A stretch of DNA of 64,000 nt, taken from NCBI GenBank assembly GCA_023441055.1, contig JAEZQY010000059.1:239716-303715 (forward strand). The letters run 5' to 3'. Below the pieces are notes generated by a model. It saw only the letters and a list, made by a program, of their open reading frames with translations, ran no database searches and was not told the DNA's origin. Position 1 is the stretch's first letter. Each line of letters begins with the position of its first letter. Below are positions 35,570 to 43,827 of the stretch, in pieces. Source of the stretch: Bacillota bacterium (GTDB taxonomy: Bacteria; Bacillota; Bacilli; Paenibacillales; UBA4045). The translations under genes and the position numbers were made by a program.

Positions 35570-36901
35570 ATGGACGGGCTAATACTTACGGGGGAAGCGC
35601 TCATCGCGATGGCGCTGAACCCGTTTTATTACATCGGGCTGATCTTGACCGCATGTGTATATCGCAGACAGGTCGCGCTGGAGCGTAAGCTGCTCTATAT
35701 GCGCGTCCATTCGGCGTTCAGACAATTCGGAAGCGCGATGCTCTGGGGGATAGCCGCAGGACTCGTGCTTTCACTTGCTTCGCTGAGCTTCGGGCTAATT
35801 CTCACCGCAGACACGCTGATCTGGGTATGGGCAATGACTGCAGTACTCATGCTGCTCCGAGTGCGCTATGCGAGCATGGCGTATGCGGCGGGAGCCATCG
35901 CGCTGCTGCAGCTTCTCGTGGATTGGCTCCTTGTATGGCAGGAACTAGACGCGTCAGGTGTCTTGATCCAATCGTTGCAAGGCATCCATCTTCCATCCCT
36001 ATTCGCATTAACTGCAGCGGTTCATCTGATTGAGGCGGTGCTGATGCGCGTCCGCGCAAGCAAGCTGGCCACTCCGCTCTACGTGGACGGCAAGCGCGGC
36101 AAGATTATCGGTGCCTACGAGCTGCGAGGCATGTGGGCCGTACCCATGTTCCTAATGGTGCCCGCAGGACTTGGAACCGGAGCTGGATGGTTCGAGCTCC
36201 CTTGGTCGATGTTCTTCGGCGGAGCGCAGTGGAGCGGCGGCTGGTCGCTGCTGGCCTTCCCTGTCCTGCTCGGCTATGCCGAGATGGCGTCCGCGGAGCT
36301 GCCTGAGCGCAAGGCCAGACGATTATTCGGTAAGCTGCTAGCGTTCGCGGTGCTGATAGGCGGATTAGCGATTCTATGCGAAATATGGCCGTATCCATGG
36401 CTGCTCGCACTGACAGCGGTGCTGTCCATCGGTGTGCATGAAGGGATGGCTGTTCTCTCGGATCGTCGCGAGCGAGGACGCAGTCCGGCCTTCGTCGATG
36501 AGCGGCGCGGATTACTCGTGCTGGATGTGCTGCCCGGCAGTCCTGCCGCAGCGATGGGCATTCTGCGCGGTGAGACGATTATGAAAGTGGGCGGGGTGTC
36601 CGTCTCCTCCAGAGAGGAGCTGCACGCCGCGCTGGGCGCGAACTCCGCGTTCTGCAAGCTGGAGATTGTGAATCATGCCGGGCATAATCGCTTCGAGCAG
36701 CGCGCGCTGTTCGATGGTGAGCATCATCAGCTGGGCATTGTATTGTGCCCGGATGACCATACCGTTCATTACACACGGTGGCGGCCGCTTACGCTGTACG
36801 GGTTGTTCCGTGTTAGGACCAGCCGCACCTATGCGCGCTCAGCTAGCGATGCCGCTCAGGAAGCTGCCGCCGGGCAGGATAGCGGCGCAGATGAGGATTA
36901 G
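35570..36901 (+). CDS. minJ: Polytopic PDZ membrane protein, MinJ-like
   Basis: This 443-aa protein has about eight or nine hydrophobic membrane segments in its first ~310 residues and one PDZ domain near the end (~320-400: LVLDVLPGSPAAAMGILRGETIMKVGG). The polypeptide ends in a polar tail. Topology and position between the Ctp protease and uvrB are those of MinJ (YvjD), which links DivIVA to MinCD and places the division site. No sequence search was possible, so the name rests on layout and synteny. Confidence 0.6.
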   Translation: MDGLILTGEALIAMALNPFYYIGLILTACVYRRQVALERKLLYMRVHSAFRQFGSAMLWGIAAGLVLSLASLSFGLILTADTLIWVWAMTAVLMLLRVRYASMAYAAGAIALLQLLVDWLLVWQELDASGVLIQSLQGIHLPSLFALTAAVHLIEAVLMRVRASKLATPLYVDGKRGKIIGAYELRGMWAVPMFLMVPAGLGTGAGWFELPWSMFFGGAQWSGGWSLLAFPVLLGYAEMASAELPERKARRLFGKLLAFAVLIGGLAILCEIWPYPWLLALTAVLSIGVHEGMAVLSDRRERGRSPAFVDERRGLLVLDVLPGSPAAAMGILRGETIMKVGGVSVSSREELHAALGANSAFCKLEIVNHAGHNRFEQRALFDGEHHQLGIVLCPDDHTVHYTRWRPLTLYGLFRVRTSRTYARSASDAAQEAAAGQDSGADED

Positions 36902-36971
36902 CCGCTGTGCGCGGCAGGTGGATGACCGTCTAGTTCCGATTGGAGCGGACGGTTATTTCTTATTTTCCCAT

Positions 36972-37022
36972 TTGCATCCAGAGTCGCACTGCGCTATAAT
37001 GACGAATGAGAACACATATTCT
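36972..37022 (+). promoter_or_regulatory. uvrBA promoter with LexA-like operator
   Basis: -35 TTGCAT (36972-36977), a 17-bp spacer and -10 TATAAT (36995-37000). Bases 37009-37022 (AGAACACATATTCT) match the Bacillus LexA/DinR pattern CGAACRNRYGTTYC at 11 of 14 positions and would cover the transcription start. SOS control of uvrBA is well known in Bacillus. Confidence 0.65.
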
Positions 37023-37051
37023 GTTTCGTGAGGGTGGTGAATCCCTGCAAG

Positions 37052-39049
37052 ATGGAACCTTGGAATCAGGAAGAGCGGAAGTTCGAGCTGATATCGGACT
37101 TTACGCCTCGAGGCGATCAGCCGAAGGCGATCGAGGGATTGGTCGCGGGACTGCACAATAATGAGCGTTACCAGACCTTGCTCGGCGCTACTGGCACGGG
37201 CAAGACATTCACGATCGCGCATACGATCGCGCGTGTGAATCGGCCTACGCTGATCATTGCCCATAACAAGACATTGGCCGCGCAGCTATGCGCGGAGTTT
37301 AAGGAATTCTTCCCGAATAATGCGGTGTCCTACTTCGTGAGCTATTATGATTATTTCCAGCCAGAAGCGTATATCCCGTCTACGGATACGTATATCGAGA
37401 AGGATTCTAGCATTAATGATGAGATTGATAAGCTTCGGCACTCCGCGACGAGCTCGCTGTTCGAGCGCCGGGATGTGATCATTGTCGCGAGCGTGTCGTG
37501 TATATATGGTCTGGGTTCGCCAGAGGAATATCGGGATCTGGTCCTCTCCCTGCGTGTGGGGATGGAGCGTCCGCGCAACGAGATTCTGCATAAGCTGGTC
37601 GATATCCAATACCAGCGCAATGATATTAACTTTACCCGCGGTACCTTCCGCGTACGCGGCGACACCGTCGAGATCTTCCCCGCGGGAAGCGGCGAGCGCG
37701 CTCTGCGCGTGGAGCTGTTCGGCGATGAGATTGAGCGGATCGTCGAGATTGATGTGCTCACCGGCGAGATCATCGGCGATCGCGAGCATGCGGCCATCTT
37801 CCCGGCCTCTCACTTCGTAACCCGCGAGGAGAAGATGAAGATTGCGATCCAGCATATTGAGCAGGAGCTGGAGGAGCGGCTTGCCGTATTCCGGGAGCAG
37901 GGGAAACTGCTTGAGGCGCAGCGGCTGGAGCAGCGCACACGCTATGATCTCGAGATGATGGCCGAGATGGGCTTCTGTTCCGGGATCGAGAATTACTCGG
38001 GCCCGCTGACCTTCCGTGAACGGGGGGCTACGCCTTATACGTTGATGGACTATTTTCCCGAGGATATGCTGGTGGTTGTCGATGAATCGCACGTGACGCT
38101 GCCGCAGGTTCGAGCGATGTACAATGGTGACCGGGCGCGCAAGGAAGTGCTCGTGGACCATGGCTTCCGTCTGCCGTCGGCGCTGGATAATCGGCCGCTG
38201 CGATTCGAGGAGTTCGAGGAGAAGTACAAGCAGATCATCTTCGTGTCGGCAACACCTGGCCCCTACGAGCTTGAGCAGTGTCCGAAGATGGTGGAGCAGA
38301 TTATTCGGCCGACCGGCTTGACGGATCCGCATATTGAGGTGCGGCCGACGAAGGGCCAGATCGATGACTTGATCGCCGAGATTCGGGATCGCATCGCGAA
38401 GGATGAGCGCGTGCTGGTCACTACGTTAACGAAGAAGATGTCGGAGGACCTGACGGATTATCTGAAGGAAATCGGGATTAAGGTTCGCTATCTGCACTCG
38501 GATATTAAGACGTTGGAGCGGATGGCGATTCTGCGGGATCTGCGGCTAGGCGTATTCCATGTGTTGATCGGGATAAACCTGCTCCGGGAGGGACTGGACC
38601 TGCCGGAGGTGTCGCTCGTGACGATTCTCGATGCGGATAAGGAAGGCTTCCTGCGGTCCGAGCGGTCGCTTATCCAGACGATTGGACGTGCCGCGCGCAA
38701 TGCGGATGGCCGTGTCATTATGTATGCGGACAAGATAACAGATTCCATGGAACGCGCGATGCAGGAGACCGAGCGGCGGTACAAGATCCAGACGGCATAC
38801 AATGATGAGCACGGCATCGTGCCGCAGACGATTCGCAAGAAGGTGTACGATGTGATCGAGGCGACTAAGGTTGCCGAAGATAAGGCGGACTACTTCGCAG
38901 GCGGTCAGATCGAGAAGCTGTCGAAGAAGGATAAGCTGAAGGTGATCGAGCGTCTGGAGGCCGAGATGAAGGAAGCCGCCAGGGCGTTGCAATTCGAGCG
39001 AGCGGCTCAGCTGCGCGATGCGCTGCTGGAGCTGAAGGCGCAAGTATAG
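37052..39049 (+). CDS. uvrB: Excinuclease ABC subunit B
   Basis: UvrB (about 665 aa from ATG 37052) is the damage-verifying helicase-like core of nucleotide excision repair. Walker A is GATGTGKTFT, the beta-hairpin region is YYDYFQPEAYIP, late helicase motifs include INLLREGLDLPEVS and QTIGRAARN, and the C-terminal UVR motif (RLEAEMKEAARALQFERAAQ) binds UvrC. In-frame GTG codons at 37028, 37034 and 37037 are alternative starts; the family N-terminus favours 37052. Confidence 0.96.
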   Translation: MEPWNQEERKFELISDFTPRGDQPKAIEGLVAGLHNNERYQTLLGATGTGKTFTIAHTIARVNRPTLIIAHNKTLAAQLCAEFKEFFPNNAVSYFVSYYDYFQPEAYIPSTDTYIEKDSSINDEIDKLRHSATSSLFERRDVIIVASVSCIYGLGSPEEYRDLVLSLRVGMERPRNEILHKLVDIQYQRNDINFTRGTFRVRGDTVEIFPAGSGERALRVELFGDEIERIVEIDVLTGEIIGDREHAAIFPASHFVTREEKMKIAIQHIEQELEERLAVFREQGKLLEAQRLEQRTRYDLEMMAEMGFCSGIENYSGPLTFRERGATPYTLMDYFPEDMLVVVDESHVTLPQVRAMYNGDRARKEVLVDHGFRLPSALDNRPLRFEEFEEKYKQIIFVSATPGPYELEQCPKMVEQIIRPTGLTDPHIEVRPTKGQIDDLIAEIRDRIAKDERVLVTTLTKKMSEDLTDYLKEIGIKVRYLHSDIKTLERMAILRDLRLGVFHVLIGINLLREGLDLPEVSLVTILDADKEGFLRSERSLIQTIGRAARNADGRVIMYADKITDSMERAMQETERRYKIQTAYNDEHGIVPQTIRKKVYDVIEATKVAEDKADYFAGGQIEKLSKKDKLKVIERLEAEMKEAARALQFERAAQLRDALLELKAQV

Positions 39050-39072
39050 ACGGTGAGGAGCATTAATGGCAG

Positions 39073-41940
39073 ATGGCTAATGACCACATTATTGTGAAGG
39101 GCGCTAGAGCCCATAATTTGAAAAATATCGATGTCACGATTCCGCGTGATAAATTCGTTGTGCTGACCGGGCTGAGCGGCTCCGGCAAGTCGTCGCTTGC
39201 CTTCGATACGGTGTACGCGGAGGGACAGCGCCGCTATGTGGAGTCACTCTCCGCTTATGCGCGCCAGTTCCTCGGACAGATGGAGAAGCCCGATGTCGAT
39301 TCGATCGAAGGGCTGTCCCCGGCGATCAGTATCGACCAGAAGACGACGAGCCGGAATCCGCGTTCGACGGTAGGCACGGTGACGGAGATCTATGATTATC
39401 TGCGTCTGCTGTTCGCGCGGATCGGCAAGCCGCACTGCCCCGTACACGGAATCGAGATTACTGCGCAGACGGTCGAACAGATGGTTGACCGCATCATGGT
39501 GCTTCCGGAACGGACGAAGCTGCAGATTCTAGCGCCGCTCGTCAGCGGCCGCAAGGGCGAGCATGTGAAGCTGCTGGCCGACATTCAGAAGCAAGGCTAC
39601 GTGCGCGTACGCGTGGACGGCGAGATTCGTGACTTATCCGAGACGATTGAGCTCGAGAAGAATAAGAAGCATTCGATCGAGGTTGTGATCGACCGGATCA
39701 TCGTGAAGCCGGATGTGGAGTCACGTATTGCGGACTCGCTGGAGACCGCGCTGAAGCTGAGCGATGGCATTGTGCTGGTGGATGCGGCTGAGCACGGCGA
39801 GATGATGTTCAACGCCAAGCTGGCTTGTCCAGAGTGCGGCTTCAGTATTAATGAGCTGGAGCCGCGCATGTTCTCCTTCAACAGCCCATTCGGGGCATGC
39901 CCTACGTGTGATGGGCTGGGCGTGAAGGTGATCGTCGATCCGGAGCTGCTCGTATCGGATGCTTCGCTGACCATTGATAATGGCGCGTTCACCGCCTGGG
40001 CGGGCAGTACGTCTAATTATTATCCGCAATTTCTCCAGGCGGTCTGCACGCATTACCGCATTCCGACGGATGTGCCTGTGTCAGAGTTGACCAAGGAGCA
40101 GATGAAGCTCCTGATGTACGGCACGAACGGCGAGAAGATCAAGTTCAAATATGAGAATGACTTCGGTCATACGCGTGAAGCGCTGGTTCCCTTCGAGGGG
40201 ATCGTGAACAACCTGGAGCGCCGTTATCGGGATACAGGCTCGGAGGGCATCCGTGAGTTCATTGAAGGCTTCATGACGACCAAGCCTTGTGAATCTTGCA
40301 AGGGCCAGCGGCTTAGGCCCGAGACGCTCGCGGTCACGATTGACGGTGTCAATATTGCGAGTGTGACTAAGCTGTCGATCGGCGAGGCGCAGAAGCTGTT
40401 CAAGAATACGAAGCTTACAGAGCGCGAGATGAGTATTGCGAACCTGATCCTGAAGGAGATCGAATCTCGACTCGGCTTCCTAGTGAATGTCGGACTGGAC
40501 TATCTGACGATGAGCCGGGCTGCCGGCAGTCTCTCGGGCGGTGAGGCGCAGCGCATTCGTCTGGCCACTCAGATTGGATCCAGCTTGATGGGCGTCCTCT
40601 ATATTCTGGACGAGCCGAGTATCGGACTCCATCAACGCGATAACAATAAGCTGATAGAGACGCTGCTGCAGATGCGTGATATGGGCAACTCCCTTATCGT
40701 CGTAGAGCATGACGAGGATACGATGATTGCTGCAGATTATATAATTGACATCGGACCGGGCGCCGGCATTCACGGTGGACGGGTTGTCGCCGAAGGCACG
40801 CCTCAAGAGGTTATGACGAATCCGGATTCATTGACGGGACAATATCTAAGCGGCAAGCGGTTCATTCCGATCCCGCTGAAGCGGCGCGAGCCTAACGGCA
40901 AGTGGCTCGAGGTGAGAGGGGCGCGGGAGAATAATCTGCGCAACGTGAATGTGAAGCTGCCGCTAGGGGTATTCACTTGTGTGACGGGCGTCTCAGGCTC
41001 CGGCAAGAGTACATTGGTCAATGAGATTCTCTATAAGACATTAGCACGAGACCTGAACCGCGCGAAGACGCGGCCCGGTCAATATGACCGCATCGAAGGC
41101 TTGGAGCATGTCGATAAGGTGATCGATATTGACCAATCGCCAATCGGCCGGACGCCTCGTTCGAATCCGGCTACGTATACCGGTGTATTCGATGATATAC
41201 GGGATCTATTCTCGGTCATTCCCGAGGCCAAGATCCGCGGCTACAAGAAGGGACGCTTCAGTTTCAATGTCAAGGGCGGACGCTGCGAGGCATGCCGCGG
41301 GGATGGGATTATCAAGATTGAGATGCACTTCCTCCCTGATGTCTATGTGCCATGCGAGGTATGCAAGGGACGCAGATACAATCGCGAGACGCTGGAGGTT
41401 CGCTATAAGGGACTGAGTATAGCGGATGTGCTGGATCTGACGATCGAGGACAGTGTAGAATTCTTCAAGAATGTGCCGCGCATTCATCGTAAGCTGCACA
41501 CGCTGTTCGATGTTGGCCTCGGCTATATGAAGCTTGGCCAGGCGGCTACCACGCTGTCTGGCGGCGAAGCCCAGCGCGTGAAGCTCGCTTCCGAGTTGTA
41601 CAGACGCAGCACAGGCAAGACGATCTACATTCTCGATGAGCCGACAACCGGCTTGCATTCCGACGATATTGACCGATTGCTGCAGGTGCTGCATCGTCTG
41701 GTCGATTCTGGAGAGACTGTACTAGTAATCGAGCATAATCTCGATGTCATCAAGACAGCGGATTATCTGATTGACCTTGGTCCTGAGGGCGGCAGCGGCG
41801 GAGGTACAATCATCGCAACCGGCACGCCTGAACAAGTTGTCAAGTCGTCCAAGTCCTATACCGGACAGTTCCTGAAGCCAATACTGGAGCGGGATCGACA
41901 GCGCACCCTAGCATCTGGGCATGTGACGCAGACCGTATAA
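39073..41940 (+). CDS. uvrA: Excinuclease ABC subunit A
   Basis: UvrA (955 aa) is the dimeric damage sensor. Two ABC ATPase modules are present: the first has Walker A GLSGSGKSSLAFD and signature SLSGGEAQRIRLA, the second GVSGSGKSTLVNE and TLSGGEAQRVKLASEL. Zinc-binding cysteine pairs occur at CPECGF ... CPTCDG, CESCKG and CEACRG ... CEVCKG. It starts 23 bp after uvrB and shares its transcript. Confidence 0.97.
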   Translation: MANDHIIVKGARAHNLKNIDVTIPRDKFVVLTGLSGSGKSSLAFDTVYAEGQRRYVESLSAYARQFLGQMEKPDVDSIEGLSPAISIDQKTTSRNPRSTVGTVTEIYDYLRLLFARIGKPHCPVHGIEITAQTVEQMVDRIMVLPERTKLQILAPLVSGRKGEHVKLLADIQKQGYVRVRVDGEIRDLSETIELEKNKKHSIEVVIDRIIVKPDVESRIADSLETALKLSDGIVLVDAAEHGEMMFNAKLACPECGFSINELEPRMFSFNSPFGACPTCDGLGVKVIVDPELLVSDASLTIDNGAFTAWAGSTSNYYPQFLQAVCTHYRIPTDVPVSELTKEQMKLLMYGTNGEKIKFKYENDFGHTREALVPFEGIVNNLERRYRDTGSEGIREFIEGFMTTKPCESCKGQRLRPETLAVTIDGVNIASVTKLSIGEAQKLFKNTKLTEREMSIANLILKEIESRLGFLVNVGLDYLTMSRAAGSLSGGEAQRIRLATQIGSSLMGVLYILDEPSIGLHQRDNNKLIETLLQMRDMGNSLIVVEHDEDTMIAADYIIDIGPGAGIHGGRVVAEGTPQEVMTNPDSLTGQYLSGKRFIPIPLKRREPNGKWLEVRGARENNLRNVNVKLPLGVFTCVTGVSGSGKSTLVNEILYKTLARDLNRAKTRPGQYDRIEGLEHVDKVIDIDQSPIGRTPRSNPATYTGVFDDIRDLFSVIPEAKIRGYKKGRFSFNVKGGRCEACRGDGIIKIEMHFLPDVYVPCEVCKGRRYNRETLEVRYKGLSIADVLDLTIEDSVEFFKNVPRIHRKLHTLFDVGLGYMKLGQAATTLSGGEAQRVKLASELYRRSTGKTIYILDEPTTGLHSDDIDRLLQVLHRLVDSGETVLVIEHNLDVIKTADYLIDLGPEGGSGGGTIIATGTPEQVVKSSKSYTGQFLKPILERDRQRTLASGHVTQTV

Positions 41941-42103
41941 TACGAACTGATGCTTGCGTGCTGGATGCCGGGCAGTGAGAATTGTCGCACTTCTGCAATA
42001 GAATGTTCAAGATTTGCTCTTGCATCCTAGGCGCAGCTTGGTTAACATATATAGGGATACTACTATTGAGCGACAAGGTAACATTGAATAGGGGGTTTTC
42101 AGC

Positions 42104-42349
42104 ATGTATTTAGCGGAAGAAGCGGCAGCATCTGCCGGTACATTTTCGACATTTGATCTCTTCATGGTTGCGTTCACCGTCATTATTGCGATTGCTGTAG
42201 TTCGGCTGCTCAAGGCCAAGGAACGCAATAAGTTCGCCATCGGCTTCGCAGCGGTTAGCTTGCTCGTCTTCCTGGCGGCGGACTTCGCCATGGTATTGAG
42301 CTGGGTTGGACAGTTGCAGAACTTCCAGAACGCGATCTTCGGAAGCTGA
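42104..42349 (+). CDS. Small two-segment membrane protein
   Basis: This 81-aa protein has two hydrophobic segments (about residues 17-35 and 46-70) joined by a basic loop RLLKAKERNKF. GGGGG stands eight bases before the ATG and a strong terminator follows, so it looks like a real single gene. The pattern resembles small Bacillus membrane proteins of the DUF2759 type, but I cannot confirm the family. Confidence 0.75.
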   Translation: MYLAEEAAASAGTFSTFDLFMVAFTVIIAIAVVRLLKAKERNKFAIGFAAVSLLVFLAADFAMVLSWVGQLQNFQNAIFGS

Positions 42350-42365
42350 CGCGAAATGGGATTTG

Positions 42366-42407
42366 AACCGCTTCTCTTGGTCACATTGACTAGGGGAAGC
42401 GGTTTTT
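42366..42407 (+). terminator. Strong terminator after the small membrane protein
   Basis: AACCGCTTC (42366-42374) pairs perfectly with GAAGCGGTT (42396-42404), the stem continues with TTGGTCA/TGACTAG, and a run of five T residues (42403-42407) ends it. Confidence 0.9.
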
Positions 42408-42686
42408 GGTCTGCGTTAGTCTGCGCTGGGCATGCGGAATGTGAGGTAAAAGTTAAATGACCCAAACTGACCTGCAACACGCAAATAGGCCGATTTGGCC
42501 GCTCTAAAAGTTACCGCCGAACGCTTCAGTTACTCAGCCTGCCGCACAGCGTGGTTTATTTTCAGTTCCACTAAGCAACAACAAGGACCACCAACGGATA
42601 ATATATATCCTGTTGATAGCCCTCTGGTTCTTGCCGATATACGCAATATACGCGATAGGCCGCGAATTGCGCCTAGCCTTGCAGTC
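42408..42686. other. Gap between convergent genes
   Basis: No gene is seen. An open plus-strand frame that runs on into 43106 is the shadow of the minus-strand isomerase. A short hairpin, TAGG...CCTA with CGC/GCG inside, lies at 42656-42675 just past the isomerase stop but has no T-run. Confidence 0.5.
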
Positions 42687-43655
42687 TTACACCCACCACA
42701 TCTCGCCAAGCGGCTCCTGGATGAGAACTTGCTTCAGGTTGGCGACAGCCTTGCTGAAGCCTTCGTCTACGGACATCAGCCCGTCTTCATGCTCGATGCT
42801 GACGACATAGTCGTAGCCGACGAGGCGCAGCGCGCTCATGATGTCTGCCCATACCTTGATGTCGTGGCCGAAGCCGACAGAGCGGAACTGCCATGCGCGG
42901 TCGAGCATCAGCGAGTAGGATTGCATATCTGTCACACCATGCTTATTCACATTGTTCGTATCAATCGATGTATCCTTGGCGTGGAAGTGATGGATCGCGC
43001 CTTCACGGCCCAGAATCTGCACGGCTTGTACAGGGTCAATGCCCTGCCACCACATGTGGCTCGGATCCAGGTTGGCTCCGATTACTTCGCCGACTGCCTC
43101 GCGTAAGCGCAGCAGATTCGCCGGTGTATGTACGGAGAAGCCGCCATGCAGCTCGAGCGCCAGCTTAATGCCGCGGTCAGAAGCGAACTTGCCTGTCTCT
43201 GTCCAGTACGGAATGACCTTATTGGACCACTGCCAGTCCAGAATTTCCTGATAATCATTGGGCCATGGGGCAACCGGCCAGTTCGGGTACTTCGCATCCT
43301 CATGATCGCCCGGGCAGCCAGAGAAGCCAACGACAACGGGGACCTCCAGTCGCTCAGCGAGTTCAATCGTCTTGATGAAATCATCATGGAATGTCTTCGC
43401 GATCGCCTTCTGCGGATGCAGAGCGTTCCCGTGACAGCTGAGCGCGCTGATCGTAAGACCGCGGGACTCAATCGCTTGCTTGAATGCCTTGAGCTTGCCT
43501 GCATCAGCCAGCAATTCATCCGGATTGCAATGCGCATTGCCCGGATAGCCGCCTGTTCCAAGCTCGATCGCTTGCAGGCCGGAAGCGGCCACATGATCCA
43601 GCATCTCTTCGAAAGACTTCTGTGCGAATAACACTGTGAATACTCCAAGTTTCAA
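42687..43655 (-). CDS. Sugar phosphate isomerase/epimerase (xylose-isomerase-like TIM barrel)
   Basis: The start is TTG 43655, six bases after GGAGGTG, giving 322 aa. Metal-binding residues of the AP-endonuclease-2/IolE fold are visible: Glu in ALELHGG, Asp/His in NLDPSHMWW, His in HHFHAKD and Glu in SIEHEDG. The opening KLGVFTVLFAQKSFEEML is common to YcjR/IolE-like proteins acting on ketosugars or inosose. It stands alone, opposite in direction to its neighbours. The precise substrate is not readable. Confidence 0.85.
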   Translation of the reverse strand: MKLGVFTVLFAQKSFEEMLDHVAASGLQAIELGTGGYPGNAHCNPDELLADAGKLKAFKQAIESRGLTISALSCHGNALHPQKAIAKTFHDDFIKTIELAERLEVPVVVGFSGCPGDHEDAKYPNWPVAPWPNDYQEILDWQWSNKVIPYWTETGKFASDRGIKLALELHGGFSVHTPANLLRLREAVGEVIGANLDPSHMWWQGIDPVQAVQILGREGAIHHFHAKDTSIDTNNVNKHGVTDMQSYSLMLDRAWQFRSVGFGHDIKVWADIMSALRLVGYDYVVSIEHEDGLMSVDEGFSKAVANLKQVLIQEPLGEMWWV

Positions 43656-43781
43656 CTCGAGCACCTCCGATTCATAGAATGACACAAAGCTACCCTTATA
43701 GTATAACAGTCCTTGCCAGTAAAATGTATGTCACTTCCTGCTTTTTACTTCTGCTATTTTGCTATCTGGCGGAAGCCAGTA

Positions 43782-43790
43782 TGATATAAT
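43782..43790 (+). promoter_or_regulatory. Extended -10 promoter of the U32 gene
   Basis: TGATATAAT is an extended -10 (TG-N-TATAAT). There is no good -35. Transcription would begin near 43797, which excludes the ATG at 43789 as translation start. Confidence 0.55.
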
Positions 43791-43827
43791 GAATCAATTA
43801 ATCCCGCCAGCGGGTAATCGGAGGCCT

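Noticed and set aside
42495..43106. 203-codon plus-strand frame
   Set aside because: Most of it is opposite the sugar isomerase, whose metal-binding motifs and ribosome site are clear.
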